A stretch of 64,000 bases of DNA from Deltaproteobacteria bacterium (GTDB taxonomy: Bacteria > Myxococcota_A > Polyangia > DRWM01 > JAAZOP01). The notes beneath the pieces are model-generated. The model did not search any database. It was given only the letters and a program-made list of their open reading frames with translations, and was not told the origin of the DNA. The stretch covers positions 56,464-120,463 of the forward strand of contig JACRCX010000060.1 of NCBI GenBank assembly GCA_016218815.1, given 5' to 3'. Shown piece by piece: positions 30,099-41,626 of the stretch. Within the stretch, counting starts at the first letter, position 1; every line of letters starts with the position of its first letter. The translations under genes and the position numbers were made by a program.

Positions 30099-31391
30099 CT
30101 ACCGGCTCACCCTCCCGAAAGCGATCTTCGTCGGGACGTACGTCGCGGGATCCTGGAGCGAGCCGTACCACCCGTACGCGACCGGCGTGCCGGACTCGTC
30201 GAACTGGAAGGCCATCGTGCCCGGCCCGAACCCGCCCTCGCCGTCGTCGGGACGACTGTCGGATTCGTGCAGGTACTCCGTCGCGTCGGCGATGGGCACG
30301 AGCCAGACGCTCGCGAGATCCGGGTGCGGCTGCGGCGTGCCGACGACGAAGCCGACGTGGCCGGTGTTGGGTCGCTCGCGCCAGAAGTCGGGCTTGCGCC
30401 AGGCGAACACGTCGCCCGGCGCGATGTCCTCCGGACCGGGGAGCCGGAGCCAGCCGCGGCGCGGCTCGTCAGTCGGGCTCTCCGCGATCCGATCGTAGAA
30501 ATCGCGGGCGAGCGGTCGGTCGTCCGACAGCGCCTCGCGGGCCCACGGCGCCGCACGATCGAGCACCCACTCCGCCATCCCGGCGCAATCCCAGTAGTAG
30601 GTGCCGCGGCGTTCGTTCACCGCGGTGCGGTGCTGGTAGCGCGTCGCTGTCAGTGAGCCCTCGATCTTCCGGACTTCCTCGACGACCTTCTGCGCTGCAT
30701 CCGTCGCCGGCGCACGCTCGCCGACCGGCTCGTGCCACGGCGTCGCCGTGACACCCTGGATCACCCACGCCCGGGAGCCGTCGGTTCCGAGCACGACGTC
30801 CATCGGCGCGTCGGCCGGCTCGACATAGGACGCCTCGTCGTCGGGGTCCGCGTACCACCCGCGGTGGTGGCCCACGAGGCTGACCAGAACGCGCAGCCCT
30901 GCGACCTCGGGCTCGAGCTCGATCGACACGATATCGATCCCGTTGCCGCCGAACGCGAACGCCCACGCGTTGACGACGCACAAACCCTCCGGCGCCTCGC
31001 GCAGAATCGCGACCGCGGCGCCGTTTCCGGCCCAGATCAGCGGGACAAGCAGGATGTGCCGTCCGTCGACGTTCGCGTGGGCGATCTCGCCCTCTCGTAC
31101 CCAGGAATCGCCCCACGCCGCAGCCTCGGGATCCGCGATCGCGTCGCCCGCCCGCACCGCCAACAGCGCCGCCTCCTCCAGCGGCTCCTCCACGACGATG
31201 TCGGAGCAGCAGCTCGCCCCGACGGCAGGAGGGGAGTCATCCCGCGGCGGACCCCCGTCCGAGGCCGCGGCGGCGGCGTCGGCGGATATCGGAGCCGGAG
31301 CGACGGCGTCGCCCGGCGGCCGCGGACACGCGACCGCGGACACCAGCACCCAGACGACGCCGGCCAGCCGGATCGGAATTCGTCGATTCAT
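30099..31391 (-). CDS. NlpC/P60-like lipoprotein
   Basis: ATG 31391 has GGAGG upstream. Signal VLVSAVAC-PR, then an Ala/Pro linker. Residues about 60-230 form an unassigned beta-rich domain. The C-terminal half carries an NlpC/P60-type fold: Cys in YYWDCAGMAEWVLDR, then GDVFAWRKPDFW and His in NTGHVGFVVGTPQ. This is the Cys-His pair of cell-wall amidases and peptidases; a third polar residue is not obvious. Probably a peptidoglycan hydrolase or transpeptidase-like enzyme in the periplasm. 430 residues. Confidence 0.8.
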   Translation of the reverse strand: MNRRIPIRLAGVVWVLVSAVACPRPPGDAVAPAPISADAAAAASDGGPPRDDSPPAVGASCCSDIVVEEPLEEAALLAVRAGDAIADPEAAAWGDSWVREGEIAHANVDGRHILLVPLIWAGNGAAVAILREAPEGLCVVNAWAFAFGGNGIDIVSIELEPEVAGLRVLVSLVGHHRGWYADPDDEASYVEPADAPMDVVLGTDGSRAWVIQGVTATPWHEPVGERAPATDAAQKVVEEVRKIEGSLTATRYQHRTAVNERRGTYYWDCAGMAEWVLDRAAPWAREALSDDRPLARDFYDRIAESPTDEPRRGWLRLPGPEDIAPGDVFAWRKPDFWRERPNTGHVGFVVGTPQPHPDLASVWLVPIADATEYLHESDSRPDDGEGGFGPGTMAFQFDESGTPVAYGWYGSLQDPATYVPTKIAFGRVSR

Positions 31392-31427
31392 GTCGCAGCC
31401 TCCGATTGCACACCCATCGTACGGATG

Positions 31428-31436
31428 ACGGTAGCA
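31428..31436 (-). promoter_or_regulatory. Extended -10 promoter element
   Basis: Minus-strand TGCTACCGT (hexamer TACCGT), 36 nt before ATG 31391. Confidence 0.4.
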
Positions 31437-31612
31437 CGGGATTCAACGGCCGCGGGTCGCTCGACGCGCGGTTTTGCACAACGTGAACACGCCCCCCCTT
31501 CGGCCCGCCCCACCCCACGCAATTCCGCCTCCCCACCTCTCCTCGCCCGGCCCCTCCCCTTGCGCGACGGCCCGGCATGGCGGACGATCCCGGCCGCGGA
31601 AGGGAGGTCACC

Positions 31613-33760
31613 ATGCGCATCACGTCCGCCGATCGGCTGATTCAGGTCCTCACCTTGCTTGCGGTGACGGCGTCGTTCCCGCCCGCATGCTCCGAAAGCT
31701 CACCCGCGAACCGCGACGCCGACGCGGATGGAAACGCCGACCTCGCCGCCGACACGGATGCGGACGCCGGCGCCGACGCGGACGTAGAGGCCGATGCGCC
31801 CGTGGACGACGCGGGGGACGCCGAGGACGGCGCGGAAGCCGTCTTTCCGCCCGACCACCCGCGCATCTACCTCGACGACGCCAACCGCACGCGCCTCGCC
31901 GCGATGCTCTCCGAAGGCCGCGCCGCGGCGACCCGCTTCCGCGACATGGTCGACAACCAGCTCGACGGCGCCGACTACTACGCCTTCCGTGCCTCCGACG
32001 CCGCCCTGCTGTGGCAGCTCACCGGCGACGCGTCCTACGCCGACTACGCGATCGGGATGGTCGAGGACTTCGTCGCCGCGGAGGAGGCGCTGATCGCGGG
32101 CGGCGAGCGGGCCGAGGTCGCGGCTGACAGCTACCTCTACGTCGGCGAGGACGTCGGCGAGGTTGCCCTGGTGTACGACTGGTGCTTCGATCGCCTGACG
32201 ACCGACCAGCGCGCGCGCTGGCTGGCGTACGCCGACCAGGCCGTCTGGAACGTGTGGCATCCGGACGAGGCGACCTGGAACGGCAACAGCTTCCCCTGGA
32301 GCGGCTGGTCGATCGATAACCCCTCGAACAACTACTACTACTCGTTCCTCCGCGCGACGATGCTCCTGGGCCTGGCCGCCCGCGGCGAGCTGCCGAGTGC
32401 GGAGACCTGGATCTCGACCTTCCGCGACGCGAAGCTTGAGACGCAGCTCTTCCCCACCTTCGAGCGCGATCTGACGGGCGGAGGCTCGCGCGAGGGCACC
32501 GGCTACGGCGTCTCGATGGCCCGCCTGTTCGAGCTGTACGACTGGTGGGAGGCGTCGACCGGCGAGCGCGTCGCCGACCGCACGGCCCACACGCGCGCGT
32601 CGCTCCCCGCCATGCTGCACTCCGTCGTTCCGACCATGGACCGCATTGCGCCGATCGGCGACCACGCGCGCGACAGCACCGCCGCGCTGTTCGATTACCA
32701 CCGCCGCTACATCCAGATCCTCGATTGGCTGTACCGCTCGGACGCGCTGGCCGCGATCGGCAAGGGGTTCCTCGACGCCTGCTCCGTGCCCGAGATGGGC
32801 AATGCCTTCATGTTCCTCGACGACTTCCTCTACGACCAGCCGGAGCTGGTCGCAGCGCCGCTCGACGGCCTGTACCCGGCGTACTACGCTCCCGGCACGG
32901 GCCAGCTCTACGCCCGCTCGTCGTGGGATGTGGACGCGACGTGGGTTTCCTTCCTGGCCGGTCCGTACACGGAGTCCCACGCCCACCGCGACCAGGGCTC
33001 GTTCCTCGTCTACAAGCGCGAGTGGCTCGCCGACGACCAGAACCTGCGCTCCCATTCCGGCATCCGGCAGGAAGAGGAGCTGCACAACCTCGTCCGGATC
33101 GAGCAGGGCGGCGCGACGGTGCAGCTGGCGTACGACACCGCGGCGACGCTCGAAGCGCTCGCGGACGAGCCGCTCTACTCGTACTTCGCGGCCGACGTGA
33201 CGCCATCCTACGGCGGCGATCCGGCGGTGACGCGGGTCGAGCGGGAGGTCGTCTTCGTGAAGCCCGACGTGCTCGTGGTGTTCGATCGGGTCGATGCCGC
33301 GGCCGGCACGCGGCGCGTCTGGCAGCTCAACTCGGCCGCGCACCCGTCGGTCGCGGGCAACGTCATCGATCTGTCCGGGACGTCCACGGACTTCCTCGTC
33401 TGGATGATGGCGCCGGGCGGCACGACCGCCGACGTCGTCGACTGGACGACCGACGACGACATGAACGGCGGCTGGCGGGTCGACGTCGCGGACGACTCCG
33501 CCGGCGGGCGCTCGCGTTTCCTGCACGTACTGTCGCTGGACGGCGCCGCAACGGGGGTCGGCTCGAGCGACGACGGCACGCGCAGCGGCGCCGGCATCAG
33601 CCTGGCGGCAGGCGGCAGCGCGGTGGTCCGCTTCGAGAACGACGGCTGGGGCGGCACGCTGCAGCTTCTGGACGCCGGGGGAGGGGTCGTGCTGGAAGTC
33701 GTGCTGGAGTCCGGCGTGGAGGCGTTGCCCGTCCTCGAAGGGGGGAAGGCAGGGCGGTAG
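31613..33760 (+). CDS. Heparinase II/III-like polysaccharide lyase lipoprotein
   Basis: ATG 31613 follows GGAGGTCACC (an ATG at 31577 is less likely). Signal peptide ends TASFPPAC-SE with an Asp/Ala linker. Residues about 75-370 are an alpha/alpha-toroid typical of PL families 8/12/15/21 (DYYAFRASDAALLW, VYDWCFDRLT, WSIDNPSNNYYYS, REGTGYGVSMARLFE). From about residue 420 a beta-sandwich follows (HRDQGSFLVY, SGIRQEEELHN). The Tyr and His common to heparinase II/III active sites occur in the middle, but the exact catalytic residues cannot be fixed here. It likely cleaves an acidic polysaccharide outside the cell. Confidence 0.87.
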   Translation: MRITSADRLIQVLTLLAVTASFPPACSESSPANRDADADGNADLAADTDADAGADADVEADAPVDDAGDAEDGAEAVFPPDHPRIYLDDANRTRLAAMLSEGRAAATRFRDMVDNQLDGADYYAFRASDAALLWQLTGDASYADYAIGMVEDFVAAEEALIAGGERAEVAADSYLYVGEDVGEVALVYDWCFDRLTTDQRARWLAYADQAVWNVWHPDEATWNGNSFPWSGWSIDNPSNNYYYSFLRATMLLGLAARGELPSAETWISTFRDAKLETQLFPTFERDLTGGGSREGTGYGVSMARLFELYDWWEASTGERVADRTAHTRASLPAMLHSVVPTMDRIAPIGDHARDSTAALFDYHRRYIQILDWLYRSDALAAIGKGFLDACSVPEMGNAFMFLDDFLYDQPELVAAPLDGLYPAYYAPGTGQLYARSSWDVDATWVSFLAGPYTESHAHRDQGSFLVYKREWLADDQNLRSHSGIRQEEELHNLVRIEQGGATVQLAYDTAATLEALADEPLYSYFAADVTPSYGGDPAVTRVEREVVFVKPDVLVVFDRVDAAAGTRRVWQLNSAAHPSVAGNVIDLSGTSTDFLVWMMAPGGTTADVVDWTTDDDMNGGWRVDVADDSAGGRSRFLHVLSLDGAATGVGSSDDGTRSGAGISLAAGGSAVVRFENDGWGGTLQLLDAGGGVVLEVVLESGVEALPVLEGGKAGR

Positions 33761-33875
33761 CTGGTGGCTGGTAGCTCGTAGCTGGCAGCTGGTCGAACCA
33801 CCAGCCACGAGCCACCAGGCCACCAGCGACGACTCGCGGGCCGGCGGCGGCGCGGCGGATCGTGGGAGAGGGCGC
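33761..33875. repeat. Intergenic region with GCTGGTGGCT-type inverted repeats
   Basis: AGCTGGTGGCTGGTAGCTC and, inverted, GAGCCACCAGGCCACCAGC form a long imperfect hairpin between converging genes. It may act as a bidirectional terminator, but it has no T-tract. Confidence 0.45.
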
Positions 33876-35036
33876 TCACAGCCCCGCGGTGGGAAGCCTG
33901 TCGGGACGGAGTCCGCGCAGGAACTCCTCGCATGGGATGCAGAGGATGTCGTCCGTGCGGAGGCGCTCCTGCCCGCGGTAGAGCAGGATGCACTCCGCCT
34001 CCCGGTAATCGGCCCGGAACGCCCGGAGCGAGCGGAGGTCTTCGGGCCTCACCCGTCGCGTGTTCTTGACCTCGAACGCCCAGAAACCCTCCGGTCCGTA
34101 GACGACGAAGTCCACCTCGACGCCCCGGATCGTGCGGCAGAAGAACAGCTCGGCGCGCCCCGCCCGATACGCGGTCCATGCCTTCAGGTGCTGGGCGACC
34201 AGCCCTTCCAGCGCCGCCCCTTCGATCTCCTCGGGACGGTCGAGCGGACCGGATGGGCGGAGGGAGCGGAAGACCCCGGCGTCGAAGAGATAGAACTTGG
34301 GATGGGCCGCAACAGCCCGTTTCGCCCGCTTGGTGAAGACGGGGACGCGATAGCCCAGGAGAAGGTCCTCCAGGATCGAGACGTAGCCCTCGACCACCTT
34401 GCGCTCGACCTGGCACTCGCGCGCGACGTTGCTGATGTTGAGCATGCTGGTATGGGAGAAGCTGACCGTCTCCAGGAACCGCGCGAACGCGCCGAGGTTC
34501 CGGACGAGGCCTTCGGCCAGCACCTCTTCCTTCAGGTACAGCGAGGCGTAGCTCCCGAGGACCTGATCGGGATCGGGCGCCGCCAGCACGAGGGGCAGCA
34601 GTCCGCGGCGAAGGGCATCGGCCAACCGAAAGGACTTGCCCAGCTCGGCGGCCATGAACGGGTGTGCGGAACGCAGCAAGGCGCGCCCAGCCAGCAGGTT
34701 GACCCCGGCTCGCCGGAGCTTCCTCGCGCTGGAGCCCGTCAGGACGAACCGCCGCGACCGGTCCTCCTCGATCAGCAGGTGGACGGTGCTCAGCAGATCC
34801 GGCACCTTCTGGATCTCATCGATGACCACGACCTGCTTCCCGCGCCGGCCTCGCACCACCTCCGCGAGCCGTTCGGGCCGCGACTGGTACGCTCGGTAGG
34901 CTTCCAGGTCGAGCAGGTCGACGCGGAGCGCATCAGGGAAGGCCAAGCGCGTCCACGTGGACTTCCCCGTCCCGCGAGGTCCGAAGAGGAAGAAGCTCTG
35001 GCCGGGATCCCGCAGGAATCGATCAATCACTTCCAT
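33876..35036 (-). CDS. AAA+ ATPase with DUF4143 C-terminus
   Basis: ATG 35036 is preceded by AGGAG and a good promoter. Walker A FLFGPRGTGKSTW (about residues 20-32), Walker B VVVIDEIQKVPD (about residues 69-80) and FVLTGSSARKLRR (sensor) define the ATPase (AAA_14). The second half matches DUF4143 (SFSHTSMLNISNVARECQV winged helix, then a PD-(D/E)XK-like fold with VEVDFVVYGPEGFWAFEVKNTRRV). The 386-residue length is normal. Such proteins are widespread, often in accessory regions; function unknown, possibly DNA-associated. No partner gene is present. Confidence 0.92.
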   Translation of the reverse strand: MEVIDRFLRDPGQSFFLFGPRGTGKSTWTRLAFPDALRVDLLDLEAYRAYQSRPERLAEVVRGRRGKQVVVIDEIQKVPDLLSTVHLLIEEDRSRRFVLTGSSARKLRRAGVNLLAGRALLRSAHPFMAAELGKSFRLADALRRGLLPLVLAAPDPDQVLGSYASLYLKEEVLAEGLVRNLGAFARFLETVSFSHTSMLNISNVARECQVERKVVEGYVSILEDLLLGYRVPVFTKRAKRAVAAHPKFYLFDAGVFRSLRPSGPLDRPEEIEGAALEGLVAQHLKAWTAYRAGRAELFFCRTIRGVEVDFVVYGPEGFWAFEVKNTRRVRPEDLRSLRAFRADYREAECILLYRGQERLRTDDILCIPCEEFLRGLRPDRLPTAGL

Positions 35037-35067
35037 TTCTGCTCCTGAATTGGAAGCGCATGGTGCA

Positions 35068-35096
35068 TAACTACACCGAGCCCCAGGCCGGGTCAA
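35068..35096 (-). promoter_or_regulatory. Sigma70-type promoter of the AAA/DUF4143 gene
   Basis: Minus strand TTGACC (35096-35091), 17-bp spacer, TAGTTA (35073-35068), 31 bp before ATG 35036; the -10 is unusually AT-rich for this window. Confidence 0.6.
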
Positions 35097-35110
35097 CCCC
35101 GTTCGCGATC

Positions 35111-35130
35111 CGGGTCGGATGGACGACCCG
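35111..35130 (-). terminator. Hairpin after the large Cys-rich gene
   Basis: CGGGTCG-GATGGA-CGACCCG, 7-bp perfect stem, starting 8 bp past the stop of the 1194-residue lipoprotein gene. No U-tract follows, so it is only a candidate terminator. Confidence 0.4.
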
Positions 35131-35138
35131 GAGCAGGG

Positions 35139-38100
35139 TCAGTCCGGCGCGCAGTTGACGGAGTTGTTGGAGCAGCACGAGCCGGAGCAGCTCGAGGACC
35201 AGGTGGAGCTGGTCACGTGCCAGCCGGCGGGGCAGGACAGGCCGCAGGAGAAGAAGGAGCCGGAGTTGAGGCCGCAGTTGACGGAGTTGTTGGAGCAGCA
35301 GGAGCCGGAACAGCTCGAGGACCAAGTCGAGTTGGTCACGTGGTAGCCGCTCGAGCAGGAAAGACCGCAGGAGAAGAACGACGAGCCGCAGCTCGGGGCG
35401 CAGTTGACGGAGTTGTTGGAGCAGCAGGAGCCGGGGCAGCTCGAGGACCAGGTCGCGCTGATCACGTGATGATCCGAGGCGCAGGACGAGCCGCACTGGA
35501 ACGTGGTGCTGCAGCTGCCGCAGCCGGAGCAGGCGCCCCAGTGGCAGCACGTGTCGCAGGTCTTGGTCATGCACGCGTTGGCGCAGCCCGACGAGCTGGT
35601 CGTGCCGCGAACGCAGTCCTGGGGCGTCACGCATTCGCAGCCGTTGGTCCACGCCCCGTCGCAGTTGATCCGGCCCGCGTTGCAGGCGCAGGAACCGCCG
35701 GAACACGTGGCGTTGGTGCCGCAGGAGTTGCCGCAGAAGCCGCAGTTCGTGCCGCTGGTCAGGAGGTTGGTCTCGCAGCCGTCGGTCCACGTGCCGCTGC
35801 CGCAGTTGCCCCAGTTCGTGTTGCACTGGCAGCCGCCCGAGACGCACGTGGCGTTGGCGTTGCAGCGGTTGCCGCACGAGCCGCAGTTCGTGCTGCTCGT
35901 CTGCAGGTTGGTCTCGCAACCGTCGGCCCAGCCGCCGCTGCAGTTGCCCCAGTTCGTGTTGCACTGGCAGCTCCCGGCGCTGCACGTGGCGTTGGCGTTG
36001 CAACGGTTGCCGCACGAGCCGCAGTTGTTGCTGTCCGAGAAGCCGTAGGTCTCGCACCCGTCGACCCAGCCGCCGCTGCAGTTGAGGTACGGCGCCACGC
36101 ACGCGCACGAGCTGGCGGCGCAGGTGGCGCTGGCCCCGCAGGCGTTGCCGCAGCTCCCGCAGTTGACCGGGCTGATCCGCAAGTCGATCTCGCAGCCGTC
36201 GCTCCAGGAACCGTTGCAGTTGCCCCAGTTCGCGTTGCACGAGCAGGACCCGCCGGAGCAGGTGGCGTTGGGCCCGCAGTTGTTGCCGCACGTCCCGCAG
36301 TTGGCCGCGGTCGTGCGCAGGTCGACCTCGCAGCCGTCGAACCACGAGCCGTTGCAGTTGCCGAAGTTCGCGTTGCAGGCGCAGGCGCTCGAAGCGCAGC
36401 TCGCGTTGTTGCCGCAGCTGTTGCCGCAGAAGCCGCAGTGCGCCGTCGTCGTCCGCAGGTCGGACTCGCAGCCGTCGCCCCAGGACCCGTTGCAGTTGCC
36501 GTAGCTGGCGTCGCAGCTGCAGCTCCCGCCGGAGCACGTGGCGTGGGCGCCGCAGTTGTTGCCGCACGAGCCGCAGTTGGCCGCCGTCGTGTACAGGTTC
36601 GTCTCGCAGCCGTCGCCCCAGGAGCTGTTGCAGTTGCCGTAGCCGGAGAGGCAGGCACACGTGCCGGAGGAGCAGTAGCCGCTCGTGCCGCAGGCGTTGC
36701 CGCAGGTGCCGCAGTTGTTCGCGTCGGACAGCGTGTTGGACTCGCAGCCCGGCGAACCGTCGCAGTCGGCGAAACCGGCGAAGCACGAGCACGAGCCGCC
36801 CGAGCATGTCGCCGACACCCCGCAGTTGTTGCCGCAGGAGCCGCAGTTGCGCGTGTCGAGCGCGCCGTTGACCTCGCAGCCGTTGCCCCACACGCCGTCG
36901 CAGTTCAGGAACCCCGTGCTGCACTCGCACGTCCCCGCGCTGCACACCGCGTTGAGCCCGCAACGGTTGCCGCAGGTGCCGCAGTTGAGCGGGTCGGACA
37001 GCGGGTTGATCTCGCACCCGTCGGACCAGCTCGCGTTGCAGTTGAGGAACGGCGCGGCGCACCCGCAGGCCCCGCCCGAGCAGTTCGCGTAGAGTCCGCA
37101 GGCGTTGCCGCATGAGCCGCAGTGCGACGGGTCGGAATAGGGATCGACCTCGCAGCCGTCGGCGAAGCTGCCGTTGCAGTCGAGGAACGGCGCCGTGCAG
37201 CCGCAAGTGCCGCCGGAGCAGCCGGCGCCGACGCCGCAGCGGTCGTCGCAGGTGCCGCAGTTGTCGGGGTCGATCGAGCCGTTGACCTCGCACCCGTCGC
37301 CCCAGCTCGCGTTGCAGTCGAGGTACGGGTCGGTGCAGGCGCAGGAGCCGCCGGCGCACGAGGCGTGCGAGCCGCAGCGGACCGTGCAGGCGCCGCAGTT
37401 GCCAGGGTCGGTCGCCCCGTTGGTCTCGCAGCCGTCGGCGAAGCTCCCGTTGCAGTTCAGGAGGCCGGCGTCGCACTGGCAGGCGCCGACGGCGCACCCG
37501 CTGCCGGAACCGCAGACGTTGTCGCACGTCCCGCAATGGTCGTCGTCGGCCGAGACGTCGAGGCAGTCGCCGCCGCAGCACAGCCCGATCGGGCAGCCCG
37601 TGCCGTCCGCGACCGCCGTCACCAGGCAGATGCGGGACGGCTGGCAGACGTCCCCGGTGCACGGGTTGCCGTCGTCGCAGTCGACGTCCGTGACGCAGGT
37701 GCAGTCGCCCTCCTCGTCCGTCGTTCCGTCGCAGTCGTCGTCCAGGCCGTCGCAGGTCGTGTCCGTCGCCGAAGGCGGGTCGCGCGGCGTGCAGGTCTCC
37801 ACGCCCAGCCGGCAGACCGAGTCGCGGACGCACAGGCCCAGCCCGCACGGCGTGGGCACGAAGTCCTCGTCGGCGACGCCGTCGCAGTCGGTGTCCAGGC
37901 CGTCGCAGGCCGTCTCATCGGCCATGGGGTCGGGGATGCACGGCGCCTCGCAGCCGTTCGCCACCAGGCCGTCGGCGTCCGTCCAGCCGGACTCGCACGC
38001 GAACGCGCACGTCCCCAGCTCGCAGGCCGGCAGCGCGTGCGGGCGGTAGGGGCAGATGATCCCGCAGGCGCCGCAGTTCACCGCGTCGAAGTCGACGTCG

Positions 38101-38723
38101 AAATCCTCGTCGGTCAGTCCGTCGCAGTCGTCGTCCTCGGCATTGCAGAACTCCGGCACGCACACCGCGCAGTCGCGATCCGTGGCGTCCGTGCGGGTGT
38201 CGCAGTCGTTGTCGAAACCGTCGTCGCACGTGCCGTCGGTGGGCATCTCGCGCGCCGCCGTCGGCGTGCAGTAGTACTCGCACCCGTCCACCCAGGTGCG
38301 GTCCGCATCGACCCAGCCCGGCTCGCACGCCATCACGCACTCCCCGCCCGCGCAGCCGCCGGTGGCGTGGAGCGGGAAGCAGACCCCGTCGCAGGTGCCG
38401 CAGTTGGAGTCGTCCGTCAGGAGATCGAAATCCTCGTCGGTCAACGTGTCGCAATCGTCGTCGATCCCGTTGCACTGCTCGAGCCCCGTCGGCTCGCACG
38501 ACCCGCCGTCATCCGCGTCCGCGTCGCCGTCCGCGCCGTCCGCGTCGCCGCCGTCCACGTCCGCGTCCCCGTCCGGGAAGGTTTCGCCGTCGGGCACCGG
38601 GACGTCCTGCTCGGCGTCGCCGGTCGCCTCGCCCGCCCCGTCCGTCGCCGTCCCGCCCCCGTCGCCGCAGCCCGCGGCCACCGCCCAGACGAACGCGACC
38701 GCGAGGATGGCGAAGCGTCCCAT
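35139..38723 (-). CDS. Giant lipoprotein of tandem Cys-rich modules
   Basis: ATG 38723 (AGGAGGGTGCACC upstream) gives [22 protein letters not shown] 45-residue Asp linker is followed by MopE-type metal-binding motifs ([41 protein letters not shown]). Then come 13 full modules of about 45 residues, with partial ones at each end, with the pattern NCNGSWxDGCE...NCGxCGNxCGxxATCxxGxCxC, six or more Cys each. Finally there is a separate Cys block and three near-identical copies ending [11 protein letters not shown]. The repeats are also similar at DNA level, so recombination or length variation is likely. Probably a rigid, disulfide-locked surface fibre. 1194 residues. Exact family unnamed. Confidence 0.88.
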   Translation of the reverse strand: MGRFAILAVAFVWAVAAGCGDGGGTATDGAGEATGDAEQDVPVPDGETFPDGDADVDGGDADGADGDADADDGGSCEPTGLEQCNGIDDDCDTLTDEDFDLLTDDSNCGTCDGVCFPLHATGGCAGGECVMACEPGWVDADRTWVDGCEYYCTPTAAREMPTDGTCDDGFDNDCDTRTDATDRDCAVCVPEFCNAEDDDCDGLTDEDFDVDFDAVNCGACGIICPYRPHALPACELGTCAFACESGWTDADGLVANGCEAPCIPDPMADETACDGLDTDCDGVADEDFVPTPCGLGLCVRDSVCRLGVETCTPRDPPSATDTTCDGLDDDCDGTTDEEGDCTCVTDVDCDDGNPCTGDVCQPSRICLVTAVADGTGCPIGLCCGGDCLDVSADDDHCGTCDNVCGSGSGCAVGACQCDAGLLNCNGSFADGCETNGATDPGNCGACTVRCGSHASCAGGSCACTDPYLDCNASWGDGCEVNGSIDPDNCGTCDDRCGVGAGCSGGTCGCTAPFLDCNGSFADGCEVDPYSDPSHCGSCGNACGLYANCSGGACGCAAPFLNCNASWSDGCEINPLSDPLNCGTCGNRCGLNAVCSAGTCECSTGFLNCDGVWGNGCEVNGALDTRNCGSCGNNCGVSATCSGGSCSCFAGFADCDGSPGCESNTLSDANNCGTCGNACGTSGYCSSGTCACLSGYGNCNSSWGDGCETNLYTTAANCGSCGNNCGAHATCSGGSCSCDASYGNCNGSWGDGCESDLRTTTAHCGFCGNSCGNNASCASSACACNANFGNCNGSWFDGCEVDLRTTAANCGTCGNNCGPNATCSGGSCSCNANWGNCNGSWSDGCEIDLRISPVNCGSCGNACGASATCAASSCACVAPYLNCSGGWVDGCETYGFSDSNNCGSCGNRCNANATCSAGSCQCNTNWGNCSGGWADGCETNLQTSSTNCGSCGNRCNANATCVSGGCQCNTNWGNCGSGTWTDGCETNLLTSGTNCGFCGNSCGTNATCSGGSCACNAGRINCDGAWTNGCECVTPQDCVRGTTSSSGCANACMTKTCDTCCHWGACSGCGSCSTTFQCGSSCASDHHVISATWSSSCPGSCCSNNSVNCAPSCGSSFFSCGLSCSSGYHVTNSTWSSSCSGSCCSNNSVNCGLNSGSFFSCGLSCPAGWHVTSSTWSSSCSGSCCSNNSVNCAPD

Positions 38724-38763
38724 GGTGCACCCTCCTGCCGGAGCCGAACACCCCGACACCGCA

Positions 38764-38772
38764 AGGGTAGCA
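38764..38772 (-). promoter_or_regulatory. Extended -10 promoter element
   Basis: Minus-strand TGCTACCCT (hexamer TACCCT), about 40 nt before ATG 38723. Confidence 0.4.
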
Positions 38773-38796
38773 GGAGGAGAGGAGGACGGCGAGAGG

Positions 38797-38878
38797 TTGT
38801 TGGCAATTGGTTGGTCGTCCTGGTCGAGTTCTTGGTCCGGACGTGCGAACCAACAACCAATTACCATGCACCAAGAAC
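38797..38878. repeat. AC/GT-rich dispersed repeat, copy 2
   Basis: TTGTTGGCAATTGGTTGGTC, then GTTCTTGGT (38828-38836) pairing with ACCAAGAAC (38870-38878). Shares core TTGGTCCGGAnGTGCG with copies at 21590-21645 and 62130-62180. Confidence 0.55.
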
Positions 38879-38892
38879 TTCCGCACCGCTTG

Positions 38893-38922
38893 TTGCGGCG
38901 CCCGGTCGCGCTGTGGCATCGT
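38893..38922 (+). promoter_or_regulatory. Weak promoter for a possible leaderless aspartate kinase mRNA
   Basis: TTGCGG (38893-38898), 18-bp spacer, CATCGT (38917-38922), 6 nt before ATG 38929; no Shine-Dalgarno. Confidence 0.35.
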
Positions 38923-38928
38923 GCCCCC

Positions 38929-40196
38929 ATGCCGATCGTGGTGCAGAAATACGGGGGCTCGTCCGTCGCCGATCTGGACAAGCTCCGGCGCATCGCGGAC
39001 GCGGTCATGGCGCGGCAGCGCTCGGGCTACGACGTCGTCGTGGTCGTCTCCGCGATGGGCAAGACCACGGACCAGCTCCTGGCGCAGGCCCGCGAGCTGA
39101 CGGCGTCGCCGCCGCGGCGCGAGCTGGACATGCTGCTGACGACCGGCGAGCGCGTGACCATGGCCCTGCTGGCCATCGCGATCCACGAACGGGGCGGCGA
39201 GGCCGTGTCGTTCACCGGCTCGCAGGCCGGGATTACGACCAACGACCGGCATTCGGACGCGCGGATCCTCGAGGTCCGCCCGTTCCGCGTGCAGGACGAG
39301 CTGGCGCGCGGGAAGATCGTCATCGTCGCCGGCTTCCAGGGCGTGTCGTACAAGCGCGAGGTGACCACGCTCGGGCGCGGCGGCTCCGACACCACCGCCG
39401 TCGCGCTCGCCGCGGCGCTGGATGCCGAGGCCTGCGAGATCTACTCCGACGTCGACGGCGTCTACTCGGCCGACCCCCGCGTCGTGCCCGGAGCGCGGCA
39501 CCTGCCGGAGATCAGCTACGCCGAGATGCAGGAGATGGCCCAGGCGGGGGCGAAGGTCATGAACGCGCAGGCCGTCGAGTTCGCCAAGCAGGCGGGGATC
39601 GCCATCTACGCGCGCGCCTCGTTCCAGCCGGGACGCGAAACCGTGATCCGCAAGGGCGCGCCGGTCGAGGAGTACACCCCGCGCGCCGTCGTCAGCTCCA
39701 AGAACATCGCCCGCGTCCGGCTGATCGGGCACGCGACGGGCGCTCGGCTGGCCGAGGTGCTGACCCTGGCCGGCCAGCACCAGATCCCCCTGCGCGAGGT
39801 CTCCTGCGCCTCGCCCCCGGCCACTCCGGCCTGGTCGCGGGCGTCGTTCCTCGTGCCGCTGGAGAACGCCGTGCACTTCGCGCGCTTCCGCTCGGACCTG
39901 ACCGCGATGCTCGGCGACGCCGTCGAGCTCGACGAACACCTGGGCGCCGTGTCGGTGATCGGCGAAGGCATCACGCGCGACGAGAAGGTGCTCCTGGCGA
40001 GCCTGGCGCGCGTCGAGCGTCTCGGTATCCCGCTGGAAGGCCTGAGCACCACCGCCTTCCGCATCTCCTTCCTCGTGCCGCTCGGAGACGTCGACCGCCT
40101 CGTGCAGGATCTGCACGCGGTGCTCGTCGAGAGCAACGAGCCGGTCGTCGATGCGGGAGCCGTGCGCGTCCAGGGCGAGGCCGGAGGAGGGGACCG

Positions 40197-40200
<4 letters not shown>
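38929..40200 (+). CDS. lysC: Aspartate kinase
   Basis: Catalyses ATP-dependent phosphorylation of aspartate, first step to Lys, Thr, Met and diaminopimelate. The N-terminus [18 protein letters not shown] is the kinase signature. Substrate and ATP-site motifs follow: [24 protein letters not shown] and [18 protein letters not shown], with [13 protein letters not shown]. Two C-terminal ACT-like regions (about residues 265-415) provide feedback control. 423 residues, normal length. Its TGA overlaps the next gene's ATG (ATGA), so the NtrC-type regulator is translationally coupled to it. The ATG has no Shine-Dalgarno. Confidence 0.96.
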
Positions 40201-41576
<1,376 letters not shown>

Positions 41577-41626
41577 GGCGTTCTACGTTCTACGCTCTGC
41601 GTTTTTCGCTGGAGGAGGGTTGCACG

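Noticed and set aside
33876..35036. Part of a toxin-antitoxin or phage-defence cassette
   Set aside because: The ATPase/DUF4143 gene stands alone with its own promoter; no partner gene supports such a role.
35139..38723. Regular repeats resembling a CRISPR or DNA satellite
   Set aside because: Period about 135 bp, in frame, encodes Cys modules; no short identical repeats with unique spacers.
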